NCBI RefSeq assembly: GCF_003228315.1
Contig: NZ_CP029693.1
Span: forward strand, 558,001 to 622,000
Origin: Pseudomonas putida
Lineage (GTDB): Bacteria > Pseudomonadota > Gammaproteobacteria > Pseudomonadales > Pseudomonadaceae
DNA length: 64,000 nt
Reading direction: 5' to 3'
The position numbers were made by a program, and so were the translations under genes. Below are positions 47,599-56,523 of the stretch, in pieces. A model generated the notes under the pieces. It saw only the letters and a program-made list of their open reading frames with translations, was not told the DNA's origin and searched no databases. The number at the start of each line of letters is the position of its first letter. The first letter of the stretch is position 1.

Positions 47599-47916
47599 AT
47601 GGGCCAGTTCTTTGCGGTATTCGCCACCGACCACCCGGACTCACTGGCTCTGCGTCAGCGTCTGCGCCCCAGCCATCAGGCTCATTTGCGCGCCACCGAC
47701 AGCCACCGGGTGGTGGTGCGCTTCGGCGGCCCGACCCTGGATGATGCCGGCGAGTCGATGAACGGCACCTTGCTGGTGATCGAGGCAGGCAGCCTGCCGG
47801 AAGTACAAGCATTCCTGCAGGATGACCCTTATGTTCAGGCGGGGCTGTTCGCCAACATCCAGATCCGGCCCTGGAACTGGAGCCTCGGCAACCCGGAACT
47901 GCGTGGCTGGGCATGA
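47599..47916 (+). CDS. YciI-family protein
   Basis: 105 aa. A ferredoxin-like alpha-beta fold of the YciI group is suggested by the N-terminal FFAVFATDHPDS, the RPSHQAHLRA segment and the C-terminal QDDPYVQAGLFANIQIRPWNW. It starts 3 bp after the dioxygenase stop and overlaps the Rieske gene by 4 bp. Related small proteins (for example TftG-like chlorinated-intermediate dehydrochlorinases) occur in aromatic operons. The role here is unknown. Confidence 0.8.
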   Translation: MGQFFAVFATDHPDSLALRQRLRPSHQAHLRATDSHRVVVRFGGPTLDDAGESMNGTLLVIEAGSLPEVQAFLQDDPYVQAGLFANIQIRPWNWSLGNPELRGWA

Positions 47917-48260
47917 GCACCATCATCTTGTGCCAATTGGACGACATCGCCGACGGCGGCGCCCTGGGCCTGCCGCAGCACCGGCAACTGCATCCGGCAG
48001 GGCTGGTGGCGGTGCGCCAGGGCGAGCAGGCGTGGGTGTACATCAACCGCTGCCCGCACTTTTCCGTGCCGCTGGACTTTCGACCCCAGGAGTTCTGCAC
48101 TTATCGCGGCAAGGTGCTGATGTGCGCCCATCACAGCGCAATGTTTCGCTTCGAGGACGGGCATTGTGTCGACGGACCGTGCAAGGGCGCGACGCTTGAG
48201 GCGGTGCCGGTCCGCCTGGAGGAAAACAGCCTGGTGATGGAGGTCCGGGAGGAGGGCTGA
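47913..48260 (+). CDS. Rieske [2Fe-2S] ferredoxin-like protein
   Basis: 115 aa. Cluster ligands are in RCPHFS (C-x-H) and LMCAHHSAMF (C-x-x-H). No signal peptide. It is the last gene of the hap operon and is co-translated with the YciI protein. A redox protein here may keep the Fe(II) centre of the hydroquinone dioxygenase reduced, by analogy with XylT-type ferredoxins for catechol 2,3-dioxygenase. That role is inference. Confidence 0.83.
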   Translation: MSTIILCQLDDIADGGALGLPQHRQLHPAGLVAVRQGEQAWVYINRCPHFSVPLDFRPQEFCTYRGKVLMCAHHSAMFRFEDGHCVDGPCKGATLEAVPVRLEENSLVMEVREEG

Positions 48261-48304
48261 ACTACACTCTTTCGGGGTGAGTCACGCTCATTTCGGAGGA
48301 CATC

Positions 48305-48760
48305 ATGAAAAGGTTGCCGCTCGTCGGCCTTTGCCTCGTTGTGTCGGTTTTCAGTGTCCAGGGATGGGCGCAATCGGTGGTACCGCTCAAGGGGCAGAGT
48401 TCGCAACAGACTCAGGCCGATATCGCCGAGTGCAACAACATCGCCGCCAGCCAGACGGCTTCGACGTCCACCACGCCTTCGGGCGGGCGGGTCAAGGGCG
48501 CGATGGCCGGCGCCGCTGCCGGAGCAACCGCCGCCCAGATACGCGGCAATCAGCACGAAGAAATTTATGATCGCGTGGACAGCGACAGGCAGCAAAACTA
48601 TCGCCAGAACCAGGCCAAACAAACCGCTGCGGCAGGCGCCGTGGTCGGCGGGGCACGCCAGCGCCAGGAACGCCGGGCGCAAAACAAGACCAATTCCGCC
48701 AACACGGCGACGGCCTACACAAGCTGCCTGCAGGGCAAGGGTTATCAGGTCAATCCCTGA
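48305..48760 (+). CDS. Small secreted glycine-zipper protein
   Basis: 151 aa. A signal peptide ends near GWAQS. The mature protein has a glycine/alanine zipper (VKGAMAGAAAGATAAQI, AAAGAVVGGA), a Gln/Arg-rich linker and two Cys residues (EC near residue 42 and SCLQ near the end) that could form a disulfide. It resembles YMGG/glycine-zipper envelope proteins. GGAGG precedes the ATG. The function is unknown. Confidence 0.75.
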   Translation: MKRLPLVGLCLVVSVFSVQGWAQSVVPLKGQSSQQTQADIAECNNIAASQTASTSTTPSGGRVKGAMAGAAAGATAAQIRGNQHEEIYDRVDSDRQQNYRQNQAKQTAAAGAVVGGARQRQERRAQNKTNSANTATAYTSCLQGKGYQVNP

Positions 48761-48774
48761 ACGCACACACACAT

Positions 48775-48846
48775 CCTGTGGGAGCAAGGCTTGCCCGCGA
48801 TGGCGTCCGTGAGAGCGCCATCGCGGGCAAGCCTTGCTCCTACAGG
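48775..48846. repeat. REP doublet (GGGCAAGCCTTGCTCC type)
   Basis: Two inverted units with a short 10-14 bp loop. Its right end contains the TAG stop codon of the convergent DUF2955 gene. Confidence 0.9.
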
Positions 48847-49868
48847 AGACGGTGTGATTTTTGAACTCGGCGCTGCTCGAGCACATGCACCATCACGCAC
48901 GCATACAAGGTCACCGCAATAAACAACGCCATGCGCACCGCAAACGCGGTGTACACGTCCTTGCCGGCTTCACTGTCCTGCACCGACTGCCCCAGCAGAA
49001 TGATCAGGGTGATCAAGGTGTTCATCCAGAAGCCGGGGCTCCAGCGGCCGGGGCTAAGACCGTAGAGCTTGCGCGCCAGGATCAGGCCGAACAGCAGCAT
49101 CCACAGAAAGAACATCCACAGGTGCACGAACAGGCTCAGTGCGCTCCAGAACAGGATCGCCAGCAGCCCGCCGAGCAACGTCGAGCCCAGCAGTTCGCGG
49201 CCGGCGCTGCGGGCCGAAGTCGTCGAGCTCTGTTGCCCCAGATTGACCGCCTTGAGCACGATCGGCAGGTAGCTGGCCGGGTCGATCAGCGCCAGCAGGA
49301 ACGCCGGGATCACGATCAGGGTCGCGCGTAACGCCACCCGGTGGACTTCGTTTTCCGGCAAGGGTGGGGCGGCAGGTGGGGAAGGGGCGTTGGTCGGTTC
49401 CGGGAACAACCCGTGACTGACCACGCCCACCATGATCGCCAACAGCAGCCCGGCGACCAGTGCCTTGATGACCGTCAACGCCAGGTCGAAGTCGGCAAAT
49501 CCCGCCGACGAAATCATGGTCAGGCCGATCACCAGCAAGGTCACGATCAGGGCATTGCCGCCCCTCAAGCCAAAGCCGAACACCGCGAACAGGCAAAGCC
49601 CGATCAACAGCACGCCACTGAACCCGTAATAACGCAGCAGTGGAATCAGCAGCAGGCCGATGCCGGTGGTGAGCATCGCCACCAACCCGAGCACGATGGC
49701 TGCCTTGAACGACAACGGGCGGTTGAGGGACACCAGCAGCATCGCGCACAACACCGGTGCCAGAAACGGAATCGGCAACGCCAGGCCATAACTGGCGGCC
49801 AGGCACAGCGCGGTGCCGGTGGCCAGGCGTGCTGCACGCTGGACCCGTGGCGAGCGCTCAGTAGGCAT
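48840..49868 (-). CDS. DUF2955/FUSC-family inner-membrane protein
   Basis: 342 aa with about ten hydrophobic segments in two halves, separated by a Pro-rich cytoplasmic loop (EPTNAPSPPAAPPLPENE). This is the layout of DUF2955 proteins paired with HlyD-type fusion proteins in aromatic acid or fusaric acid-type efflux. It overlaps the fusion-protein gene by 11 bp. It ends at Leu-TAG inside a REP. Confidence 0.82.
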   Translation of the reverse strand: MPTERSPRVQRAARLATGTALCLAASYGLALPIPFLAPVLCAMLLVSLNRPLSFKAAIVLGLVAMLTTGIGLLLIPLLRYYGFSGVLLIGLCLFAVFGFGLRGGNALIVTLLVIGLTMISSAGFADFDLALTVIKALVAGLLLAIMVGVVSHGLFPEPTNAPSPPAAPPLPENEVHRVALRATLIVIPAFLLALIDPASYLPIVLKAVNLGQQSSTTSARSAGRELLGSTLLGGLLAILFWSALSLFVHLWMFFLWMLLFGLILARKLYGLSPGRWSPGFWMNTLITLIILLGQSVQDSEAGKDVYTAFAVRMALFIAVTLYACVMVHVLEQRRVQKSHRLL

Positions 49869-50991
49869 ACGAAAGCCAGCTCATCAGGCCGAGGAAGATC
49901 CGCCCCAGCGGATTGAGCACATTGCCCTCCGAAGGAAAGGCCATCACCTCGGCCTGGCCGCCCGCACGGATGGAGCGGTTGTCCTTGAGCATGGCCAAGG
50001 ACTCGGCGGAAAACTCGATGATCACCGGGAAGCGCTGCGCCGGACGCAGCCAGTCGCGGCTGTTCTGCACCGTGGGCAATGTGCCAGGGGCGGCCGGCTG
50101 GCCGACGCTGACCCCGTAACCGAGACTGCGCACTCGCCCCTGGAAGACTTCGCCGGGCAACGCATCGAGCACGATCGACACCGGTGTGTCGGGTTTGACC
50201 AGGCCCAGATTGTTCTCGGTCATGTCGGCACTGATCCACACATCATGGATCGCGATCAGGGTCATGACCGGGTTGCCGGCGGCGGCGAACTGGCCGACAT
50301 CGTTGCGCAAATCGGTAATCAGTCCCGCCGAGCGAGCCCGCACCTGGGTGTTGGACAGGTCCAGTTCGGCCTTTGACAGGGCGGTGGCAGCGCTGCGCAG
50401 TTTGGCGTTGTCCTCCTCGCTGCCGCCTTCGGTTTCACGGGCGCGCTGCACTTCTGCACGGGCCGCGGCGACCTTGCTGACAGCGGCTTCGTGGTTGGCC
50501 CGCGACACTTCCAGCAGGCGTACGGAGATGGTGCCGGGGTCTTCGCGGTACAAGCCTTCCAGTCGCTGATTGTCCTGGCGGGCCTTGAGTTCATTGGCCT
50601 GAGCCGCCCGCAGGTTGGCCTGCGCCGAGGCGATGCCGGCGGTGCTGGCGCCGATCTGTCGGCGGGTCGATTCAAGGTCGGCGCGGGCGCGGTCGACAGC
50701 AATCTGGTAGGGCTGCGGATCGATCTCGAAGATCACTTCCCCGGCCTTGACGTCCTGGTTGTTGCGCACGTTGACACGGATCACCCGGCCGGCCACTTCC
50801 GCCGCCACCGGAATCACGAAGGCACCTACCCGCGCCTGCTGCGTGTAGGGCGTGAAACGATCGGCGAGGAAATACCAGGTCAGACTGAGGACGATCAGCA
50901 GCAACACCCATTTCACCCCGCTTTTTGTCGGGTCGGTGGCGGGTTGTGCTGGCGGCGGGGCGTCGGAGGAGGGAGGCGCGGCGTCAGTCAT
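49858..50991 (-). CDS. HlyD/EmrA-family membrane fusion protein
   Basis: 377 aa. One N-terminal membrane helix (VKWVLLLIVLSLTWYFLADRF), a lipoyl half-motif (AAEVAGRVIRVNVRNNQDVKAGEVIFEIDP), a coiled coil (about 85-210) and beta-barrel domains. It links the inner-membrane protein to the outer-membrane channel. It overlaps both neighbours, so the three genes form one efflux operon (channel, fusion protein, membrane protein). Confidence 0.87.
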   Translation of the reverse strand: MTDAAPPSSDAPPPAQPATDPTKSGVKWVLLLIVLSLTWYFLADRFTPYTQQARVGAFVIPVAAEVAGRVIRVNVRNNQDVKAGEVIFEIDPQPYQIAVDRARADLESTRRQIGASTAGIASAQANLRAAQANELKARQDNQRLEGLYREDPGTISVRLLEVSRANHEAAVSKVAAARAEVQRARETEGGSEEDNAKLRSAATALSKAELDLSNTQVRARSAGLITDLRNDVGQFAAAGNPVMTLIAIHDVWISADMTENNLGLVKPDTPVSIVLDALPGEVFQGRVRSLGYGVSVGQPAAPGTLPTVQNSRDWLRPAQRFPVIIEFSAESLAMLKDNRSIRAGGQAEVMAFPSEGNVLNPLGRIFLGLMSWLSYAY

Positions 50992-52513
50992 GGTGGGTTA
51001 CCGGGTTGGGATAGGAGGCGGCGGGTTGGGGCTCGGACAGCAGGTTGCCCCAGTCGGTGCGTTGTTCCATTTGCCGGCGCGTGGCCGGATCGATTTTGGC
51101 CTGGGCGCTGTACCATCCACCGCCAAGGGCCTTGTACAAGGCGATCACGTTGCTCACCGCGTCGTTGCGGCTGACCAGATAGCTGTCCTGGGTATCGAGC
51201 AGGGCGCGCTGGGCATCCAGCACCCGCTGAAAGTCCGAATAACCTTCGCGATACAGCGCGTTGGCCAGTTCCAGCGAGCGCTTCGCCGCGCCTTCGGCCT
51301 CGCGCAGGATGCGCTCGCGCTGCAAGGCCTGGGTCAGGCCGTTGGCGGCGTCGTCCGCCTCGCGCGCGGCCTGGCGTACCTTGTCGCGATAGGCTTCGAT
51401 CAGCTGTTGCAGGCGCGCATCCTGCACTCGCACGTTGTTGCTGATGCGCCCGTAATCGAACACGTTCCAGCGCAGGCTCGGGCCGCCGATCAGGTCGAGG
51501 CTGCGCGAGCTGCCGCTCAAGGTATCGGCGGACCAGACAATACTGCCGAGCAGGCTCAGCGAGGGGTAGAAATCGGTTTCGGCGACGCCCACCAGCGCCG
51601 ACTGCGCGGCGACGTTCAACTCGGCGGCGCGCACGTCGGGGCGGCGCAAGAGCAGTTGCGCCGGCACATCCTGCAGCACGGCGCGGTCCACCAGCGGAAT
51701 CAAGCTGTTGTTCTCCACCACCAGCGGCAGCTCGCCCGGCGGCTGGCCGATGAGCACCGCCAGGGCATTGCGCAAACGCACCAGTTGATCCTGCAGGACC
51801 GGGATGCTGCTCAAGGTGCCCAGGTATTGGGTCTTGGCTTGTTGCAGATCGAGTTCGGCGGTCTGGCCACTCTTGAACAGCTTTTCGGTGATCTCGTAAT
51901 TGCGCTCCTGCTGGCGCGCGTTTTCCTCGGCGACCCGCAGGCGGGCCTGGGTGGTGCGCAGGGCAAAGTAACTGTCGGCCACCTGCGCACGTAGCAGAAC
52001 CAGGGCGTCGTCGTAGTTGGCCTCGGCGGCGAAATAGCTGGCATCGGAGGCCTCGATGGCACGGCTGAAGCGGCCCCAGAAATCCAGTTCCCAGCCCACA
52101 TCGAAACCGGCACTGTGCTGCCAGAAACGGCTGTCGACCGGGTTGCGCCCACCGTACTGATCACGGTGGACATACACGCTGTCGGCGCTGATCTGTTGCA
52201 GTTGCGGGTAACGGCCACTTTCGGCGATGCCCAACTGCGCACGCGCTTCCATGACCCGCAGGCCGACAATTCTCAGGCTGGAGTTATTCGCGTCGGCTTC
52301 GGCGATCAATTGGTTCAGAGTCGGGTCGGCAAAAATCTCCCACCACTGGCGAATGTCCGGTTGCAGCGCCCGCTGGCTGGCGTGGTCGAGGTTGGGCGTA
52401 TTCCAGTGATCGACCCAGGGCTCGGCGGGTGATTGGAAGTCGGGACCCAACCGAACACAGCCGCCTAGGGCAAGGGCGGCACACAACAAAAATCGGTTCA
52501 GACCTGGACGCAT
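50984..52513 (-). CDS. NodT-family outer-membrane efflux lipoprotein
   Basis: 509 aa. The lipobox ALGGC follows a short signal peptide. Two OEP repeats follow with alpha-helical barrel segments (AEANYDDALVLLRAQVADSYFALRTTQARL and AARLNVA-like RRPDVRAAELNVAAQSALVGVAETDFYPSL). It is the TolC-like exit duct. The start at 52513 is chosen for GGAAG six bases upstream; 52540 is in frame but adds charged residues before the signal peptide. Confidence 0.87.
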   Translation of the reverse strand: MRPGLNRFLLCAALALGGCVRLGPDFQSPAEPWVDHWNTPNLDHASQRALQPDIRQWWEIFADPTLNQLIAEADANNSSLRIVGLRVMEARAQLGIAESGRYPQLQQISADSVYVHRDQYGGRNPVDSRFWQHSAGFDVGWELDFWGRFSRAIEASDASYFAAEANYDDALVLLRAQVADSYFALRTTQARLRVAEENARQQERNYEITEKLFKSGQTAELDLQQAKTQYLGTLSSIPVLQDQLVRLRNALAVLIGQPPGELPLVVENNSLIPLVDRAVLQDVPAQLLLRRPDVRAAELNVAAQSALVGVAETDFYPSLSLLGSIVWSADTLSGSSRSLDLIGGPSLRWNVFDYGRISNNVRVQDARLQQLIEAYRDKVRQAAREADDAANGLTQALQRERILREAEGAAKRSLELANALYREGYSDFQRVLDAQRALLDTQDSYLVSRNDAVSNVIALYKALGGGWYSAQAKIDPATRRQMEQRTDWGNLLSEPQPAASYPNPVTHHD

Positions 52514-52553
52514 CGTGCGCTTCCGACCAAGGAATATCACAGCAGCATAGACC

Positions 52554-52658
52554 CCCTGTAGGAGCGAGCCTGCTCGCGATGGTCGTGAACGATGACGAGA
52601 GGGACCTGATGCCCCGCGGTGTTCTCTGGTTCATCGCGAGCAGGCTCGCTCCTACAGG
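52554..52658. repeat. REPIN in the 328-bp divergent gap
   Basis: The REPIN has a divergent version of the conserved core. The remaining gap (52659-52841) contains the operator-like palindrome at 52749 and the promoter of the aminotransferase-ATPase gene. No gene was seen in it. Confidence 0.9.
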
Positions 52659-52748
52659 ATTGATTGAACGGTCAAACGAATAAAAAACGCCGCCAATGTT
52701 TTAAAAACGACCTGTTTGCGCTGAACGCGCATCTTCATCAGTTTTCTG

Positions 52749-52764
52749 TTGAACGAGTGTTCAG
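52749..52764. promoter_or_regulatory. TetR-type operator before the aminotransferase-ATPase gene
   Basis: TTGAACGAGTGTTCAG has arms TGAAC and GTTCA around a 4-nt centre. The same arms occur at 58760-58775 before the TetR gene of this locus. It lies 78 bp before the start codon. Confidence 0.65.
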
Positions 52765-52841
52765 CTTGGATTATGTTCTTTTCACCTTCTCTCCCGGCTG
52801 GTTGCGGGCTTGCGTTTCTTCATTTTGAACGAGGCACTGGC

Positions 52842-54845
52842 ATGCGGTTTTCACCCTTTGTTGAGCGGATCTCAGGTCAAGGTGTAGCGGCCTGGGATAT
52901 TCACTACGCGGCTTTCGATGCGCGACGACGCGGTGAGGATGTGATCATTCTCAGTGTCGGCGACCCGGATTTTCCCACGCCCGACTTCATCACCGATGCC
53001 GCCATCGAAGCGCTGCGCGAAGGTGACACCCACTACACCGAAATCGCCGGCCGCAAGGCGCTTCGCGAGGCCATCGCCGGGCGTTACGCCAAACTGTTCG
53101 GGCGCGAGCTGCAAGCCGAAAACGTCATCACCGTGGCCGGGGCGCAGAACGCCTTGTTCACCGCTTCGATGTGCCTGCTCAGTGCCGGCGACGAGGTGAT
53201 CGCCCTTGACCCGATGTACGTGACCTACGAGGCCACCCTCAAGGCTTCGGGCGCCACGCTGGTGCGGGTGCCGTGTTCGGCGGACGATGACTTCCGCCTC
53301 GACGCCGCGGTGCTGGCCAAGGCGATCACCCCACGGACCAAGGCGATATTCCTCTCCAACCCGAACAACCCCACGGGCGTGGTGCTCAACCGCGAAGAGT
53401 TGCAAACCATCGCCGACCTGGCCATTGCCCATGACCTGTGGGTGGTGGTGGACGAAGTCTATGAAAGCCTGACCTTCGAACGTGAGCACTTGAGCCTGGC
53501 GGCGCTACCCGGCATGGCCGAGCGCTGCGTGGTGATCGGCAGCCTGTCCAAGTCCCACGCCATGACCGGCTGGCGCATCGGCTGGATCATCGCCGACCCG
53601 GCGTTGGTCGCCCATGCCGAAAACCTGGTGTTGAGCATGCTCTACGGCTTGCCGGGGTTCTGCATGGAGGCCGCGCTCAAGGCGGTGCTGGCCCACGATG
53701 AAGTCAGCCACGGCATGCGCGACATTTATAGGCGCCGTCGCGACCTGGTGGTGGCGGGGCTGGCGGGCTGCGAGCCGATTACCGTACTCAAGCCCGATGC
53801 CGGCATGTTTGTCCTGCTGGATGTACGCGGCACCGGCCTGACCTCGCTGGAGTTCGCCTGGCGGCTGCTGCGCGAGGCGAAGGTGTCAGTGCTCGATGCC
53901 GCTGCCTTCGGTGAACCGGCCCAGGGTTTTGTGCGCCTGTCCTTCACCTCTGGCGAAGAGCGCCTGACCGAAGCCTGCAAGCGTATTCGCGATTTTCTCC
54001 TGGTGCTCAAGGATGAAGCGCCCAAGCCTGCGATCGCCCGCGTGACCAGTGAACCGATCGTCCAGCCAGCGACGGTGCGGACCATGATCGAGGTGGAAAA
54101 ACTGCACAAGCGCTTCGGCAATATCGAAGTGCTCAAGGGCGTGTCGCTGACCGCCCGCGAAGGCGACGTGATTTCGCTGATCGGCGCCAGCGGCTCGGGT
54201 AAAAGTACCTTGCTGCGCTGCATCAACATGCTCGAAGTGCCGGACCAGGGACGCATTCTGGTGGACGGCGAAAGCATTCACCTGAACCACACCCGTCCTG
54301 GCGCACCGCTGGTGTCGGATGCCAAGCAACTGGTACGGATCCGCTCGAGCCTGGGCATGGTGTTCCAGAACTTCAATCTCTGGCCCCATCGCACGGTGCT
54401 GGAAAACCTCATCGAAGCGCCGACCCAGGTCCTGCGCGAGAGCAAGGCCGAGGCCACCGAACGCGCCGAAGCGCTGCTCGAACGTGTGGGGCTGGCGGCC
54501 AAGCGCAACGAATACCCGGCGTTTCTCTCCGGGGGGCAGCAGCAACGCGTGGCTATTGCCCGGGCCCTGGCCATGCGGCCCAAGGTCATGCTGTTCGATG
54601 AACCCACCTCGGCACTCGACCCGGAACTGGTCGGGGAAGTGCTGCGGGTGATCCGCTCGCTCGCCGAAGAAGGCCGGACCATGATCCTGGTGACCCATGA
54701 AATGGCCTTCGCACGCGATGTCTCTTCCAAAGTCGCCTTCTTGCATCAAGGCCTGATCGAGGAAACCGGTACGCCGGACGATGTGTTCGTACACCCACGC
54801 AGCGAGCGTTGCCGACAGTTCGTCAACGCTCATCAGACTCGCTAA
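52842..54845 (+). CDS. In-frame fusion: PLP aminotransferase (AruH-like) with ABC transporter ATPase (HisP-like)
   Basis: 667 aa in one open frame. Residues 1 to about 390 are a class I aminotransferase close to AruH ([14 protein letters not shown]; Schiff-base Lys237 in [16 protein letters not shown]). A linker of about 25 residues follows. Residues 415-667 are a polar-amino-acid ABC ATPase (Walker [10 protein letters not shown] from 448, signature LSGGQQQRV at 562-570, Walker [13 protein letters not shown]). Met415 ([11 protein letters not shown]) has no clear RBS, so separate translation is doubtful. GAGG precedes the ATG at 52842. Binding-protein and permease genes follow, so one polypeptide would serve uptake and first catabolic step. 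Confidence 0.85.
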   Translation: MRFSPFVERISGQGVAAWDIHYAAFDARRRGEDVIILSVGDPDFPTPDFITDAAIEALREGDTHYTEIAGRKALREAIAGRYAKLFGRELQAENVITVAGAQNALFTASMCLLSAGDEVIALDPMYVTYEATLKASGATLVRVPCSADDDFRLDAAVLAKAITPRTKAIFLSNPNNPTGVVLNREELQTIADLAIAHDLWVVVDEVYESLTFEREHLSLAALPGMAERCVVIGSLSKSHAMTGWRIGWIIADPALVAHAENLVLSMLYGLPGFCMEAALKAVLAHDEVSHGMRDIYRRRRDLVVAGLAGCEPITVLKPDAGMFVLLDVRGTGLTSLEFAWRLLREAKVSVLDAAAFGEPAQGFVRLSFTSGEERLTEACKRIRDFLLVLKDEAPKPAIARVTSEPIVQPATVRTMIEVEKLHKRFGNIEVLKGVSLTAREGDVISLIGASGSGKSTLLRCINMLEVPDQGRILVDGESIHLNHTRPGAPLVSDAKQLVRIRSSLGMVFQNFNLWPHRTVLENLIEAPTQVLRESKAEATERAEALLERVGLAAKRNEYPAFLSGGQQQRVAIARALAMRPKVMLFDEPTSALDPELVGEVLRVIRSLAEEGRTMILVTHEMAFARDVSSKVAFLHQGLIEETGTPDDVFVHPRSERCRQFVNAHQTR

Positions 54846-54871
54846 AAACAACAAAAGACGGGGCAACAACC

Positions 54872-55654
54872 ATGGGAAATCGACGTTTGGCAACCTGGAT
54901 CACCGGCGTGGCGGCAGTGATGCTGGCCGGTATGAGTGCAGCGCAAGCCCAGCCGATCCGCTTCGCGGTCGCGGCCGAACCCTATCCGCCGTACACCGAG
55001 AAACAGGCCAACGGTGAGTGGAAAGGCTTTGAAGTGGACCTGATCCACAAGCTGTGCAGCGAAATGAAAGCCGAGTGCGAGATCAAGGAAGTGGCGTGGG
55101 ACGGGATCATTCCGTCGTTGCTGGCGAAAAAGATCGACGTGATTTTCTCCTCGATGTCGGTGACCGAGGAGCGTGAAAAACAGATCGCCTTCAGCAAGGC
55201 CTACTACGACTCGGCGGTTGCGGTGGTTGCGCCGAAGGGCACCACCCTCAGCAAATTCCCGGATGACCTGAAGGGCAAGACCATTGGTGTTCAGAACTCG
55301 ACGGTAAGCGCCAGCTACCTGAAGGCCTACGGCGAAAAAATTGCCGATGTGAAGTATTACGACACCCAGGATTCGGTCAACGCGGACCTGATTGCCGGCC
55401 GCATCGACATGCAAATGGCTGATGGCACTGCCATGGCCGCCTTCGTCAAGACGCCGGATGCCAAGGACCTGGCGTATATCACCAACGTGCCGTACGACCC
55501 TCTGTTCGGCAAGGGCGTGGGCGCCGGCATTCGCAAGGAAGACACCGCACTCAAGGCCAAGCTCGACAAGGCCATCACCGAACTGCTGGCCAGCAAAGAC
55601 TACGACGACCTGTCCCAGAGCTACTTCGGTATCAACGTGAAACCGGCGTTCTAA
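54872..55654 (+). CDS. Family 3 amino-acid-binding periplasmic protein
   Basis: 260 aa. The signal peptide ends AQAQP. The binding domain begins IRFAVAAEPYPPYTEKQANGEWKGFEVDLIHKLC and has the DVIFSSMSVTEEREKQIAFSKAYYDS segment usual for arginine/lysine/ornithine or opine-type binding proteins. It lies 26 bp after the fusion gene. With the two HisQ/HisM permeases and the fused ATPase domain it makes a complete importer. Confidence 0.88.
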   Translation: MGNRRLATWITGVAAVMLAGMSAAQAQPIRFAVAAEPYPPYTEKQANGEWKGFEVDLIHKLCSEMKAECEIKEVAWDGIIPSLLAKKIDVIFSSMSVTEEREKQIAFSKAYYDSAVAVVAPKGTTLSKFPDDLKGKTIGVQNSTVSASYLKAYGEKIADVKYYDTQDSVNADLIAGRIDMQMADGTAMAAFVKTPDAKDLAYITNVPYDPLFGKGVGAGIRKEDTALKAKLDKAITELLASKDYDDLSQSYFGINVKPAF

Positions 55655-55669
55655 ACACAAACAAAGATC

Positions 55670-55742
55670 CCTGTAGGAGCAAGGCTTGCCCGCGATGGCG
55701 TTCTCGTGGGCCCCATCGCGGGCAAGCCTTGCTCCCACAGGG
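55670..55742. repeat. REP doublet between binding protein and permease genes
   Basis: Inverted GGAGCAAGGCTTGCCCGCGATGG units with a short loop. It is placed as at 32787, between a binding protein and its permease. Confidence 0.9.
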
Positions 55743-55773
55743 GGACGGGTTGAATTGAAGGTCGGAGACTGAA

Positions 55774-56487
55774 ATGCCAACAATGTTCGAGATGATCGGT
55801 TTCAGCGAACAGGGATGGGGCACTGCGTTGCTCAAGGGTCTGGCGATGACCCTGCAGATATCGGCCGGGGCTTTTGTGGTCGGCTTGATCGTCGGACTGA
55901 TCCTGGCCTGCCTCAAACTCAGCGCGCCCAAACCGATTGCGGCTCTGGCCCGGGGCTACACCACACTGTTTCGCGCCGTGCCCGAACTGTTGATGATCCT
56001 GCTGCTGTTCTACGTCGGTTCCATGCTGTTGAACCGGTTGATGGAGTCGATGGGCTATGACGCGGTCAACGTCAGCGGACCACTGGCGGCGATCCTCGTG
56101 CTGGGGCTGGTGCAGGGCGCCTATGCCTCGGAGATCTTCCGCGCGGCGATCCAGGCCATTCCCTTTGGCCAGATCGAAGCGGGCAAAGCCTTCGGCCTGC
56201 ACGGCTTCGGCCTGTTCCGGCGGGTCACGCTGCCGATCATGGCGCCGTATGCGATGGCGGGGATGGCCAACCTGTGGATCAACCTGATCAAGGACAGCGC
56301 GCTGATCAGCGTGGTCGGCACCAACGAGCTGCTGTACACCGCCAAGCAGGCCGCGGGGTCGACGCGTCAATACCTGCTGTTCTACCTCACGGCGGCGGCG
56401 CTGTATTACGCGGTGACGCTGGCATCCAACTACTTGTCGGGACGGCTGGAGCGACGCATTCGTCGCTGGATGCCTGTTGTTGACTGA
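55774..56487 (+). CDS. Amino acid ABC permease, HisQ family
   Basis: 237 aa with five predicted helices and the EAA loop EAGKAFGLHGFGLFRRVTLPIMAPYAMAGMANLWINLIKDSALISVV. It forms the channel with the HisM-type partner 36 bp downstream. Confidence 0.9.
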   Translation: MPTMFEMIGFSEQGWGTALLKGLAMTLQISAGAFVVGLIVGLILACLKLSAPKPIAALARGYTTLFRAVPELLMILLLFYVGSMLLNRLMESMGYDAVNVSGPLAAILVLGLVQGAYASEIFRAAIQAIPFGQIEAGKAFGLHGFGLFRRVTLPIMAPYAMAGMANLWINLIKDSALISVVGTNELLYTAKQAAGSTRQYLLFYLTAAALYYAVTLASNYLSGRLERRIRRWMPVVD

Positions 56488-56523
56488 ATTGAACCGGCCG
56501 AATGCACAGCTGAGAGAACAAAA

